NCBI GenBank assembly: GCA_017534445.1
Contig: JAFXWC010000006.1
Span: 43,860 to 107,859 of the forward strand
DNA length: 64,000 nt
DNA from: Treponema sp.
GTDB lineage: Bacteria > Spirochaetota > Spirochaetia > Treponematales > Treponemataceae
Direction: 5' to 3'
The translations under genes and the position numbers were made by a program. Of this stretch, positions 33,519-40,763 are shown one piece after another; positions within the stretch are counted from its first letter, which is position 1; each line of letters starts with the position of its first letter. Under the pieces are notes generated by a model. The model was not told the DNA's origin. It worked only from the letters and a program-made list of their open reading frames with translations, and did no database searches.

Positions 33519-35282
33519 CTATTTGTTCAGAGACCAGAAAATGTCATCGTGGGCCAGCTGTGCGTTTGACTCTGCATAGTCAAAGGCTGTCTTTCCGTCT
33601 GAATCCCTTACCTGGGTTTTTGCGCCTCCTTCAAGAAGCAGCTTGATTGTAGACGTGGAAGAACAGTACTGGCAAGCGTAGATGAGCGGTGTCTTTCCGT
33701 TCCAGATTCTGTTTACAGGAATGCCCATGTCAAGGAAGAGGCTAATCTTTTCTTCTTTTACGCTGTTTGAACCGGCTGTTGATGTTATGGCAAGTACAAA
33801 TGCGTTGAACACTTCGTTTTCAGAGACAGAGCGGTCATTCAGCATGAAATCAAGAACCTTTGGATTCTCTGAGTATTCTGCCGCCAAGAGAAGAGGTGTT
33901 GTGTTGTACTTGTTTCGTATGCGCACCGGTGCTCCGTTGTCCACTAGAAGCTGTATGCACTTCATGTTGTTCTGGTAACGGACTGCATACATGAGTGCAC
34001 TCCATCCGTCATTGTCACGCTTCTTTACGTTGGCTCCTGCCTTTATAAGCTTCTGCATCTCGGAGTAGTTGCCAGCCTTTGCGGCTCTCATCAGCTTTGT
34101 TATGCCGTGTTCGTCTGCCTGGTCAACTGAAGAAGAGGAAAGTCCTGCAGGATCATCTTCATCGCTTCCGAAAGGCATCTCGTCTTCTGCATAGTCATAG
34201 AGGCTTGTCGGTGAATAGTCGTCGGCATTCTTTATTGGTTCTTTTATTTCGGTAACTTCTGGCTCCGGTTCTACTACTGGAGGAACTTCTTCCACAACCG
34301 GCTTGTTTGACTTTCCGGCGTTGCCTGTTGCGCGTACCTGTGGCTTGAACCTGTCAACAGCGCTTATCATTTCTTTGTTTGGATTTTCAAGGGCATAGTC
34401 ATAGACTGACTTTCCGTTTTTGTCCAGGGCAGAAACGCGCCCCTGGGTTCCTGCGTTGAAAATTGTACCGTCTTTTATGAGCCTTGAGAAAAGTTCCGGC
34501 TTTGTTCCGTACTGGGCGCAGTACATTGCGGGGGTTCTTCCGTCTTCTGCAGTTGCGTCTATTGAACAGCCTTCGTATACTGCCCGTCCAACTTCGCTCC
34601 ATTCACGGTCGTTCTTAAGAAGAAGCATGAGGAAGGTTTCCTTGTTTTCTCCGAATCTTGTCCTTGCAAGGGCAGGGTATGTGTAGAAGGCTTCCCTAAT
34701 CTGCTTTTCGCTTCCGTTTGCGGCAAGATCCGTGTAGTATTTTTCAAGCGAAATCCTTGCTTCCTCGCCGCCGCTTGAAAGTGCATATTCAGGGGCGTAT
34801 TTCTGAAGGATTTCGGTTATCTTCTGTGCCGCCGGATTAAGCTTTGCATAGTCAAAGGCCGTTTTTCCGCTCTTGTCCTTTCTTGTGACGCGGAGCTTCC
34901 TGCTGGAGATTGTGGATGTTCCGTAGGTGATGATAGTCTCCACGACTTCGGCGCTGGAAGAGTACTGGGCTGCGTACATAATAGGAGTCCTCTTGTCCTT
35001 TGCCTTTACGTTAAGCAGGGCACCCTTTTTTAGCAGGGTATTGATTATGGAGATGTCGCGGTCGTTTTTAAGCGCGAGCATAAGTAAAGTCTCTTTGTTG
35101 GAACCAAAGGTGGTTTCCGTCAGGGTAGGCTTTTTGCTGATGGCCTTTTCAATCTCGGTTTTGGATCCGTTCTTTGCAAGGGCCTCAAGGTCGTCATTCT
35201 TTGAGGCTGCTGATACGGATAAGATAGAAGTCGCCAATATTGCCAGTAAAAAAAGCTTTTTAAATATTCCTGTCTGTTTCAT
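33519..35282 (-). CDS. Exported ankyrin-repeat protein
   Basis: A 587-residue protein with an N-terminal signal peptide (cleavage near SVSAAS) and three blocks of ankyrin-like repeats (~30-170, ~190-320, ~390-580). Typical pieces are GITKLMRAAKAGNYSEMQKLIKAGANVKK and KTPLIYACQYCSSTSTIKLLLEGGA. A Pro/Glu-rich linker (EEVPPVVEPEPEVTE) separates the second and third blocks. The N-terminal and middle blocks are similar to each other (ETFGSNKETLLMLALKNDR and TRFGENKETFLMLLLKNDR), an internal duplication. It is a likely periplasmic protein-binding scaffold. The start lacks a Shine-Dalgarno and is probably leaderless. Confidence 0.88.
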   Translation of the reverse strand: MKQTGIFKKLFLLAILATSILSVSAASKNDDLEALAKNGSKTEIEKAISKKPTLTETTFGSNKETLLMLALKNDRDISIINTLLKKGALLNVKAKDKRTPIMYAAQYSSSAEVVETIITYGTSTISSRKLRVTRKDKSGKTAFDYAKLNPAAQKITEILQKYAPEYALSSGGEEARISLEKYYTDLAANGSEKQIREAFYTYPALARTRFGENKETFLMLLLKNDREWSEVGRAVYEGCSIDATAEDGRTPAMYCAQYGTKPELFSRLIKDGTIFNAGTQGRVSALDKNGKSVYDYALENPNKEMISAVDRFKPQVRATGNAGKSNKPVVEEVPPVVEPEPEVTEIKEPIKNADDYSPTSLYDYAEDEMPFGSDEDDPAGLSSSSVDQADEHGITKLMRAAKAGNYSEMQKLIKAGANVKKRDNDGWSALMYAVRYQNNMKCIQLLVDNGAPVRIRNKYNTTPLLLAAEYSENPKVLDFMLNDRSVSENEVFNAFVLAITSTAGSNSVKEEKISLFLDMGIPVNRIWNGKTPLIYACQYCSSTSTIKLLLEGGAKTQVRDSDGKTAFDYAESNAQLAHDDIFWSLNK

Positions 35283-35288
35283 TCTTTA

Positions 35289-35317
35289 ATTATATGTGCA
35301 ACTTGAAATTCCGTCAA
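35289..35317 (-). promoter_or_regulatory. Leaderless promoter of the ankyrin-rsmD operon
   Basis: TTGACG (35312-35317), a 17-nt spacer and TATAAT (35289-35294) on the minus strand, only 6 nt before the ATG, which puts the expected +1 on its A. Confidence 0.7.
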
Positions 35318-35347
35318 GACTTTATGCCCTTATTATGCCCATTTGCC

Positions 35348-35376
35348 TTGACTTCTTTTGTACGATTTGATAATAT
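35348..35376 (+). promoter_or_regulatory. Promoter of the rpsF-ssb-rpsR-rplI-dnaB operon
   Basis: TTGACT (35348-35353), a 17-nt spacer and TAATAT (35371-35376). The ~55-nt leader holds a GGAAC/GTTCC hairpin (35389-35408), then a CCG triplet and AAGGAG. It could be an S6:S18 autoregulatory site. Confidence 0.65.
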
Positions 35377-35438
35377 ACCTTACCCCTTGGAACTGCGCAT
35401 GTGGTTCCCATTTTATGTCCGTAAGGAGATCATACAAA

Positions 35439-35729
35439 ATGAAAAAGTATGAACTTATGACAATTTATCCCCTCGAGGATGAAAAGTACAAGGCAGGTCT
35501 TGAGACATTGCGTGCAGACCTCGCAAAATTCGGTGCGGAAATCGAAAAGGAAGAGCCTTTTGGAGACCGCGATCTTACTTATGAAGTAAAAAAGCAGAAG
35601 AGAGGACGCTTCCTCCTTGTCCACATCAAGGCAAATCCTGCAAAGATCACAGAATTGGACGCTCAGTTCAAGTTCAATACAAACCTTCTTAAGTATCTCT
35701 TTGTTGCAAAAGAAGAAAAAGAAGCGTAA
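35439..35729 (+). CDS. rpsF: Ribosomal protein S6
   Basis: A 96-residue 30S subunit protein that binds S18. I use the ATG at 35439 after AAGGAGAT; the frame is open further upstream but runs through the promoter. The family start KYELMTIYPL and the LTYEVKKQKRGRFLLVHIKA core are present. Confidence 0.96.
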   Translation: MKKYELMTIYPLEDEKYKAGLETLRADLAKFGAEIEKEEPFGDRDLTYEVKKQKRGRFLLVHIKANPAKITELDAQFKFNTNLLKYLFVAKEEKEA

Positions 35730-35751
35730 TCTTTTTTGAGGTTGGGTACCA

Positions 35752-36237
35752 ATGGCATCATCTGATTTAAATAGCGTGGTTTTAATAGGTCGCCTTACGC
35801 GTGACGCCGAATTGTCATACCTTCAGAACGGAAACCCGGTCTGCAAGTTGGGCATAGCTGTTAACCGCAGCCGTAAGGACGGAGAACAGTGGATAAGCGA
35901 GGCTAACTTTTTTGACGTTACGCTATTCGGCAAGTCAGGGGAAAGCCTAAAACAGTACCTTACTAAGGGAAAGCAGATTGCAATTCAGGGAGCACTGAAG
36001 CAGGACCGTTGGGAAAAAGACGGTCAGAAATTCAGCAAGGTGCAGATAATAGCCAACAACGTGCAGCTTTTGGGCGGAAAGTCAGATGGCTCTCCCTCAT
36101 ACTCAGGTCAGACTGGCGGTGGCTATTCTTCGCAGGGACAGGGTGGTTTTGCGCCTAGACCCGCAGCCTCTGGCTATGTTCCACAGGACGATTCCTCTGG
36201 AATGGGCAGCGATTTCCCTGAAGACATTCCGTTCTAA
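35752..36237 (+). CDS. ssb: Single-stranded DNA-binding protein
   Basis: A 161-residue SSB needed for replication, repair and recombination. The N-terminal OB-fold (~5-105) begins LNSVVLIGRLTRDAEL. A Gly/Ser/Gln-rich linker follows, ending in the acidic tip DFPEDIPF that docks partner proteins. It lies between rpsF and rpsR, the usual bacterial arrangement. Confidence 0.96.
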   Translation: MASSDLNSVVLIGRLTRDAELSYLQNGNPVCKLGIAVNRSRKDGEQWISEANFFDVTLFGKSGESLKQYLTKGKQIAIQGALKQDRWEKDGQKFSKVQIIANNVQLLGGKSDGSPSYSGQTGGGYSSQGQGGFAPRPAASGYVPQDDSSGMGSDFPEDIPF

Positions 36238-36271
36238 AATAGCGGAATAACGACATTTTAAGGAGTATAAT

Positions 36272-36583
36272 ATGTCAGACGAAGTAAACGAAACAGAAGT
36301 AAAATCAGAAGATATGGGCAAGGCAACACAGGGTCGTGAAGACGAAGGCCGCAACCCACGTGCAAAGGGCAAGGCTTTCTTCCACAAGAAGGTTTGCCGT
36401 TTCTGCGGAAACAAGACAAAGATTGACTACAAGGATGCAGACGGACTCCGCCGCTTCACAACAGAACGCGGTAAGATTCTTCCTCGCCGCATCACAGGAA
36501 CTTGTGCAAAGCACCAGAGAGAGCTTGCAAGAGCTATCAAGCGTGCACGCGCAATTTGCCTCCTGCCATACGTAGCAGACTAA
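36272..36583 (+). CDS. rpsR: Ribosomal protein S18
   Basis: A 103-residue 30S protein. The core is typical ([44 protein letters not shown]), with CxxC as in zinc-type S18. The N-terminal ~32 residues are an acidic extension ([15 protein letters not shown]) longer than the usual S18. The ribosome-binding site is AAGGAG. Confidence 0.96.
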   Translation: MSDEVNETEVKSEDMGKATQGREDEGRNPRAKGKAFFHKKVCRFCGNKTKIDYKDADGLRRFTTERGKILPRRITGTCAKHQRELARAIKRARAICLLPYVAD

Positions 36584-36595
36584 AACAAAACAAAT

Positions 36596-36635
36596 CTGCC
36601 TGTCCGCGATCCGACTCCTGGTGACGCGCAGGCAG
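36596..36635 (+). other. Hairpin between rpsR and rplI
   Basis: CTGCCTG (36596-36602) plus CGCG (36605-36608) pair with CGCG (36625-36628) plus CAGGCAG (36629-36635): 11 bp with a 2-nt bulge and a 16-nt loop. No T run follows, so it is not a terminator. It may protect the transcript, direct processing or bind a ribosomal protein. Confidence 0.6.
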
Positions 36636-36656
36636 TAAAATTAATAGGAGCTAGAA

Positions 36657-37220
36657 ATGAAAGTTATCCTTAATGATGATGTAAAGCATCTTGGTGAAAT
36701 GGGTGACGTAAAGAATGTTGCCAATGGTTATGCAAGGAACTACTTGTTCCCCCGCATGCTTGCCGTACCTTACAATGCAGACACAGTAGCCTATTTTGAA
36801 GGCAAAAAGGCTGAAATCGAAGCACGCAAGGAAAAGAAGAGAGAAGAAAGCAAGTCCCTCAAGGAAAAGCTCGAAGCTCTTTCTATCGAACTTGTTATGC
36901 CAGCCGGAAGCAACGGAAAACTCTTTGGTGCAGTTACAAGCCAGACTCTTTCCGACTACTTCAAGAACAACGGCTTTGAAATTGAGCGCAAGCGCATCGA
37001 AGTTCCTGGTCTTACAATCAAGAATATTGGCGCATACTCATTCAAGGTTCACCTTTACGAAGCAGCTGTTGCAGAAGTAAAGCTTGCTGTTAAGGCACAG
37101 CCAATGGAAGACAATTCTAAGTCTTCTGCAAAGAAAGATTCCAAGAAGCAGGAAAAGCCGGCAAAGGAAGATGATTCCGCAAAGGCTGAAGGTGAAGCTT
37201 CTGCAGAAAAGAACGACTAA
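36657..37220 (+). CDS. rplI: Ribosomal protein L9
   Basis: A 187-residue 50S protein. The N-domain signature is MKVILNDDVKHLGEMGDVKNVANGYARNYL (shown as two pieces: MKVILNDDVKHLGEMGD and VKNVANGYARNYL). A long connecting helix and the C-domain (GKLFGAVTSQTLSDYF) follow. A ~38-residue Lys/Glu/Asp/Ala-rich tail extends past the normal end near residue 150. The ribosome-binding site is AGGAG. Confidence 0.94.
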   Translation: MKVILNDDVKHLGEMGDVKNVANGYARNYLFPRMLAVPYNADTVAYFEGKKAEIEARKEKKREESKSLKEKLEALSIELVMPAGSNGKLFGAVTSQTLSDYFKNNGFEIERKRIEVPGLTIKNIGAYSFKVHLYEAAVAEVKLAVKAQPMEDNSKSSAKKDSKKQEKPAKEDDSAKAEGEASAEKND

Positions 37221-37315
37221 GTTCAACATAAAATAGCAATATTTTAACCGAAACCCGTGGGAGAAGCCGCATGAGCTGTTTTTTCTGCGGGTTTTCAGCG
37301 TAAAAGAGGGTTGCA

Positions 37316-38647
37316 ATGGAGTTAAAGGACAAGGTTCCACCGCATAATCTGGAAGCAGAAAAAGCTACGCTTGGTGCAATCCTTTTGGATTGGAGCTCTA
37401 TCGGAGACGTAATATCCTATCTTAGGTCCGATAATTTTTACAGCCAGCAGAACCAAATCATCTATGAGTCAATGACAGGTCTCTTTGCAAAAGGCATCCA
37501 CGGAGACATGCTTACCCTCATTGACGACCTTACAAAGCAAGGTAACCTGGACAAAGCGGGAGGTGTGGCATACGTATCCTCCCTTACAGATACAGTGCCC
37601 ACAAGTTCCAACGTTGACTACTACGCAAAAATCGTCCTTGACAACTCCACAAGGCGGAATCTTATAAAGATTTCCTCGGACATAAAGTCTGAAAGTTTTG
37701 ACGAGACAAAGGAAAGCCGTAAGATTCTTGAGGAAGCCGAGCAGAAGATATTCAAGCTTACGGACGTAAACCAGGCAAGCAAAGTCTTTTCCATGAGGGA
37801 TGTTGTTCCCAAGACGATAAAACTTATAGACTTCCATTACAAGAACAAAGACTCCTGTTCCGGAATACCAACGGGATTCACCCAGCTGGATTCTATGACC
37901 AGTGGTTTCCAAAACAGCGAAATGATAATCATAGGCGCAAGGCCTTCCATGGGTAAGACGGCAATGGCCCTTTCCATGATGCAGCATATCGCCATAGAAA
38001 AGCGGATTCCCTGCGGTTTCTTTAGCCTTGAAATGTCTGCCGAACAGATAGGTCAGCGTATTTTGTCGCAAGTTGCCCGCATTCCCGGAACCAAGCTACG
38101 AAGTGGTATGCTAAAGACTGAGGACTTCAAAAAGCTTCAGGATGCCGCCACAATCTGTTTTGATGCGCCGCTTCATATTGTGGACACTCCAAACATGAAG
38201 CTCCTTGACCTTCGCGCAATGGCCCGCCGCATGAGGGTAAACCAGAAGGTTCAGATTATCTTTATAGACTACATAGGCCTTATTACAAGCGAGCATGAGG
38301 AAGCCCCTGTGTATGAACAGCAGTCGGCTATCTCCAAGTCGCTAAAGAGCCTTGCACGCGAACTTGAAATTCCTGTAGTTGTCTTGTGCCAGGTTGCAAG
38401 AACAGCAGAAGGTGACGAGCCAAACCTTGCCCAGCTGCGCGGTTCCGGTTCAATTGAACAGGATGCCGATATGGTTATGTTCATCCACGGAGACCGAAAA
38501 AAGCAGCAGGAAGGGGAGGCATTCAATCCTGTTATGGACAGAAAGCTTATCGTTGCAAAGCAGCGTAACGGTCCTATCGGAGACGTAGAACTTCTTTTCC
38601 TCTCTTCATACACAAAATTCGAAAACAAGTCCAGGGAAGAAAGTTAG
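37316..38647 (+). CDS. dnaB: Replicative DNA helicase DnaB
   Basis: A 443-residue hexameric helicase. The N-terminal DnaG-interacting domain begins PPHNLEAEKATLGAILLD. The RecA-like core has Walker A GARPSMGKTA, Walker B IIFIDYIGLI and the arginine-finger/DnaB motif LRGSGSIEQDADMVMF. No intein is present. It is the last gene of the ribosomal-protein operon. Confidence 0.97.
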   Translation: MELKDKVPPHNLEAEKATLGAILLDWSSIGDVISYLRSDNFYSQQNQIIYESMTGLFAKGIHGDMLTLIDDLTKQGNLDKAGGVAYVSSLTDTVPTSSNVDYYAKIVLDNSTRRNLIKISSDIKSESFDETKESRKILEEAEQKIFKLTDVNQASKVFSMRDVVPKTIKLIDFHYKNKDSCSGIPTGFTQLDSMTSGFQNSEMIIIGARPSMGKTAMALSMMQHIAIEKRIPCGFFSLEMSAEQIGQRILSQVARIPGTKLRSGMLKTEDFKKLQDAATICFDAPLHIVDTPNMKLLDLRAMARRMRVNQKVQIIFIDYIGLITSEHEEAPVYEQQSAISKSLKSLARELEIPVVVLCQVARTAEGDEPNLAQLRGSGSIEQDADMVMFIHGDRKKQQEGEAFNPVMDRKLIVAKQRNGPIGDVELLFLSSYTKFENKSREES

Positions 38648-38664
38648 TCTTCTTCTTTTGCACG

Positions 38665-38701
38665 GCAACCGCTGCGTGTCCCTTCCAATCGGGCGTAGGC
38701 T
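38665..38701 (+). repeat. Dispersed 37-nt repeat, copy 1
   Basis: Intergenic, just after dnaB. It matches the segment at 45121-45157 (inverted) at 32 of 37 positions. The shared core is CCCTTCCAATCGGG, flanked by GTAGGCT on one side and a GCAAC/GCTGCG block on the other. Confidence 0.6.
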
Positions 38702-38720
38702 CTATATGTAAAAGTATGCA

Positions 38721-38759
38721 AAAAAAAGGGCTGACCGTATATATCATACAGTCAGCCCC
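38721..38759. terminator. Terminator between dnaB and the P83/100 gene
   Basis: GGGCTGAC (38728-38735) pairs perfectly with GTCAGCCC (38751-38758). An A run on the left gives a T run for the minus-strand gene. Confidence 0.85.
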
Positions 38760-38778
38760 TTGTCTTTATGCCATTACA

Positions 38779-40680
38779 TTATCTTGAAGGTGTAATGGTT
38801 GCCTTTGCTGTATTCTCGTTTACAATACCAGTAAGAGTTGCTGGACCTTCTGTAATCTGAGACAAATCCTTAAGGTTCAAAAGAACAACCGGACCTTCCG
38901 CAGACATTACTACAAGTCCCTTTGGAGTTACTGTAATAGGAGTATTGCTTATTACCGGAACTGGGCTCTTAAGAAGCAGGTTAACCTGGCTGTCATACTT
39001 TGCTACAACCCACTTGCCTGCGTCCTTTATTACACAGTAGAAGTTTGTTCCGTCTGTAGTAAGAACAGAATCTTCTGCTACAACTTCGTTGCTTTCCTTC
39101 TGGATTTCCATCCTCTTTGAGTCAATAAGGCAAAGCTTTACTGCCGCATTGTTTGACTTAAGTGTTTCACCGCAAACAGCAAGGTACATTACAGGAGTTG
39201 CAATTGCATCGCTGTCCATAGAAAGTGCGCTTGTGCCGTCCGCCTCAATTGCTACCGGGTAGATTGACCTTCCGCGGATTACGTTTACAGGAGATTCCCT
39301 AAGGATTACGCCGCTTGTTGTGTCTATGCGGATCATCTTGCTAAGGAGAGTCTCTTCGTCTGTAAGCTTAAGACCGATAACGGAATTCTTGTTGTCAAGG
39401 TCGTCAAGTTCAGCTGCAAGGAGGCGCTGCTGGTCTTTTGCAATCTCTGTGCGTTCCTTCTGGGCTTCTGCCTGCTTCCTGTCGGAAATAGCCTGCTGGT
39501 CGCTTGCCTTCTTCTGTGCATCTGCAACAGCCTTTGACTGATCGGCAGTCTTCTTAGATTCTGTTTCTGCTGCTGACTTCTTAGAGTCTGCGTCTTTCTG
39601 CTTCTGGTCTGCTGCCTTCTGCTTTTCGTCTGCAGCCTGTTTTGCAGCCTGAGCCTTCTTTTCGGCCTCTTCAGCCTTCTTCTTTGCGTTTTCTGCAGCC
39701 TGCTGCTTCTGCTTGTTGTTTGGATCGTTCTTTGCGTCGTTGGCAGCCTTTTCTGCGTTCTTCTTTGCAGCATCAGCGTCTTTCTGTGCCTTGTCTGCAT
39801 TCTTCTTTGCGTCGTCAGAAGATTTCTTTGCGTTGCTTGCGTCTTTCTGAGCCTGGTTTGCGTCCTTGTTTGCAGCGTCTGACTTCTTCTTCTGTTCTTC
39901 AAGCTGCTTGTTCTTCTGGGCAGCGTCTTCTGCGGACTTCTGAGCCTTGTTTGAGTATTCCTCTGCCTCGCGCTCCTTAATGTCAACCATGTTCTTGCGC
40001 TCGTCAATACCACGGTCGTCCTTTTCGCGCATTGAGTCAATAACGCGTCTGTCGCTGATTGCAGATGTATCTACTGCAGAAAGGCTTGAGTTCATGTCGA
40101 ACAAAGGAATTACAATCTGTGAGTTTCCTGGCCATTCGTCCCATTTTGTTGAAAGACCACACTTGTCTGCAGTAAGGTTCTTTACTACAACATTCTTGTA
40201 GCGTTCCGTAAAGACCTTAAGGTTCTTGCGGTAGACAGCGTTGTATACCGTTACGAATGTGGAAATTGTGGCCGCATCATTGCTGTTGTAGCCGTATGCT
40301 CCCATGAGGTAGCCCTGAATGATTCTGCGGAGGTTGCGCACGTGGTCAACCTGGGCATTTTCATTGATAAAAAGGATGTCTGCGTCAAATTTTGATTTTT
40401 CGGAAGGGTCTATGGCATGTATTACGGAATACTTTGCGCCTTTGCCGTAAGTTGCGCTGGAATTAAGGTTTGCGGCAACCTGTCTTCCAAGTCCTGTTCC
40501 TATAGAGCGGATTGCGTCTACAGTTTCTATGTAGGCGTGCGGTCCCATATAGTTTTCAAATGTAACTACTTCGTTTCCTATGCTTCGGATTTCATCTTCA
40601 TCAACTTCAAGTGCAGATATCGTAGTCAGAAAAGTAAGTGCAACTACGGCAGCCACTGATGCTAATTTATAAATTTTCAT
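38779..40680 (-). CDS. P83/100-family antigen
   Basis: A 633-residue exported protein of the spirochaete P83/100 family. The signal peptide ends near TTISA. The N-terminal ~200 residues hold the conserved domain (FENYMGPHAYIETVDAIRSIGTGLG; VDHVRNLRRIIQGYLMGAYGY). Residues ~230-425 are a long coiled coil rich in Ala, Lys, Gln and Asp with an apparent 11-residue period (QKDADAAKKNA-type units). The C-terminal ~200 residues are a beta-rich, probably propeller-like domain. Function is unknown; homologues are immunodominant in Borrelia and treponemes. It is transcribed alone, with GGAGG before the start. Confidence 0.88.
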   Translation of the reverse strand: MKIYKLASVAAVVALTFLTTISALEVDEDEIRSIGNEVVTFENYMGPHAYIETVDAIRSIGTGLGRQVAANLNSSATYGKGAKYSVIHAIDPSEKSKFDADILFINENAQVDHVRNLRRIIQGYLMGAYGYNSNDAATISTFVTVYNAVYRKNLKVFTERYKNVVVKNLTADKCGLSTKWDEWPGNSQIVIPLFDMNSSLSAVDTSAISDRRVIDSMREKDDRGIDERKNMVDIKEREAEEYSNKAQKSAEDAAQKNKQLEEQKKKSDAANKDANQAQKDASNAKKSSDDAKKNADKAQKDADAAKKNAEKAANDAKNDPNNKQKQQAAENAKKKAEEAEKKAQAAKQAADEKQKAADQKQKDADSKKSAAETESKKTADQSKAVADAQKKASDQQAISDRKQAEAQKERTEIAKDQQRLLAAELDDLDNKNSVIGLKLTDEETLLSKMIRIDTTSGVILRESPVNVIRGRSIYPVAIEADGTSALSMDSDAIATPVMYLAVCGETLKSNNAAVKLCLIDSKRMEIQKESNEVVAEDSVLTTDGTNFYCVIKDAGKWVVAKYDSQVNLLLKSPVPVISNTPITVTPKGLVVMSAEGPVVLLNLKDLSQITEGPATLTGIVNENTAKATITPSR

Positions 40681-40709
40681 AAATCCTCCAAAAATAACTT
40701 TATATAATC

Positions 40710-40738
40710 ATTATAACACTATTTGTTTTAAAACAAAA
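40710..40738 (-). promoter_or_regulatory. P83/100 promoter with overlapping palindrome
   Basis: TATAAT (40710-40715) lies 17 nt from a weak -35, TTTTGT (40733-40738). The perfect 16-nt palindrome TTTGTTTTAAAACAAA (40722-40737) covers most of the spacer and the -35 box, as a repressor operator would. Confidence 0.55.
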
Positions 40739-40763
40739 GTGTCTTATTGCAAATTTTATTCAT

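Noticed and set aside
39333..40040. Long open frame opposite or in another frame of the P83/100 coiled coil
   Set aside because: It arises from the Ala/Lys-rich coil codons; the translated product is Arg/Thr/Gln low-complexity with no ribosome-binding site or promoter.
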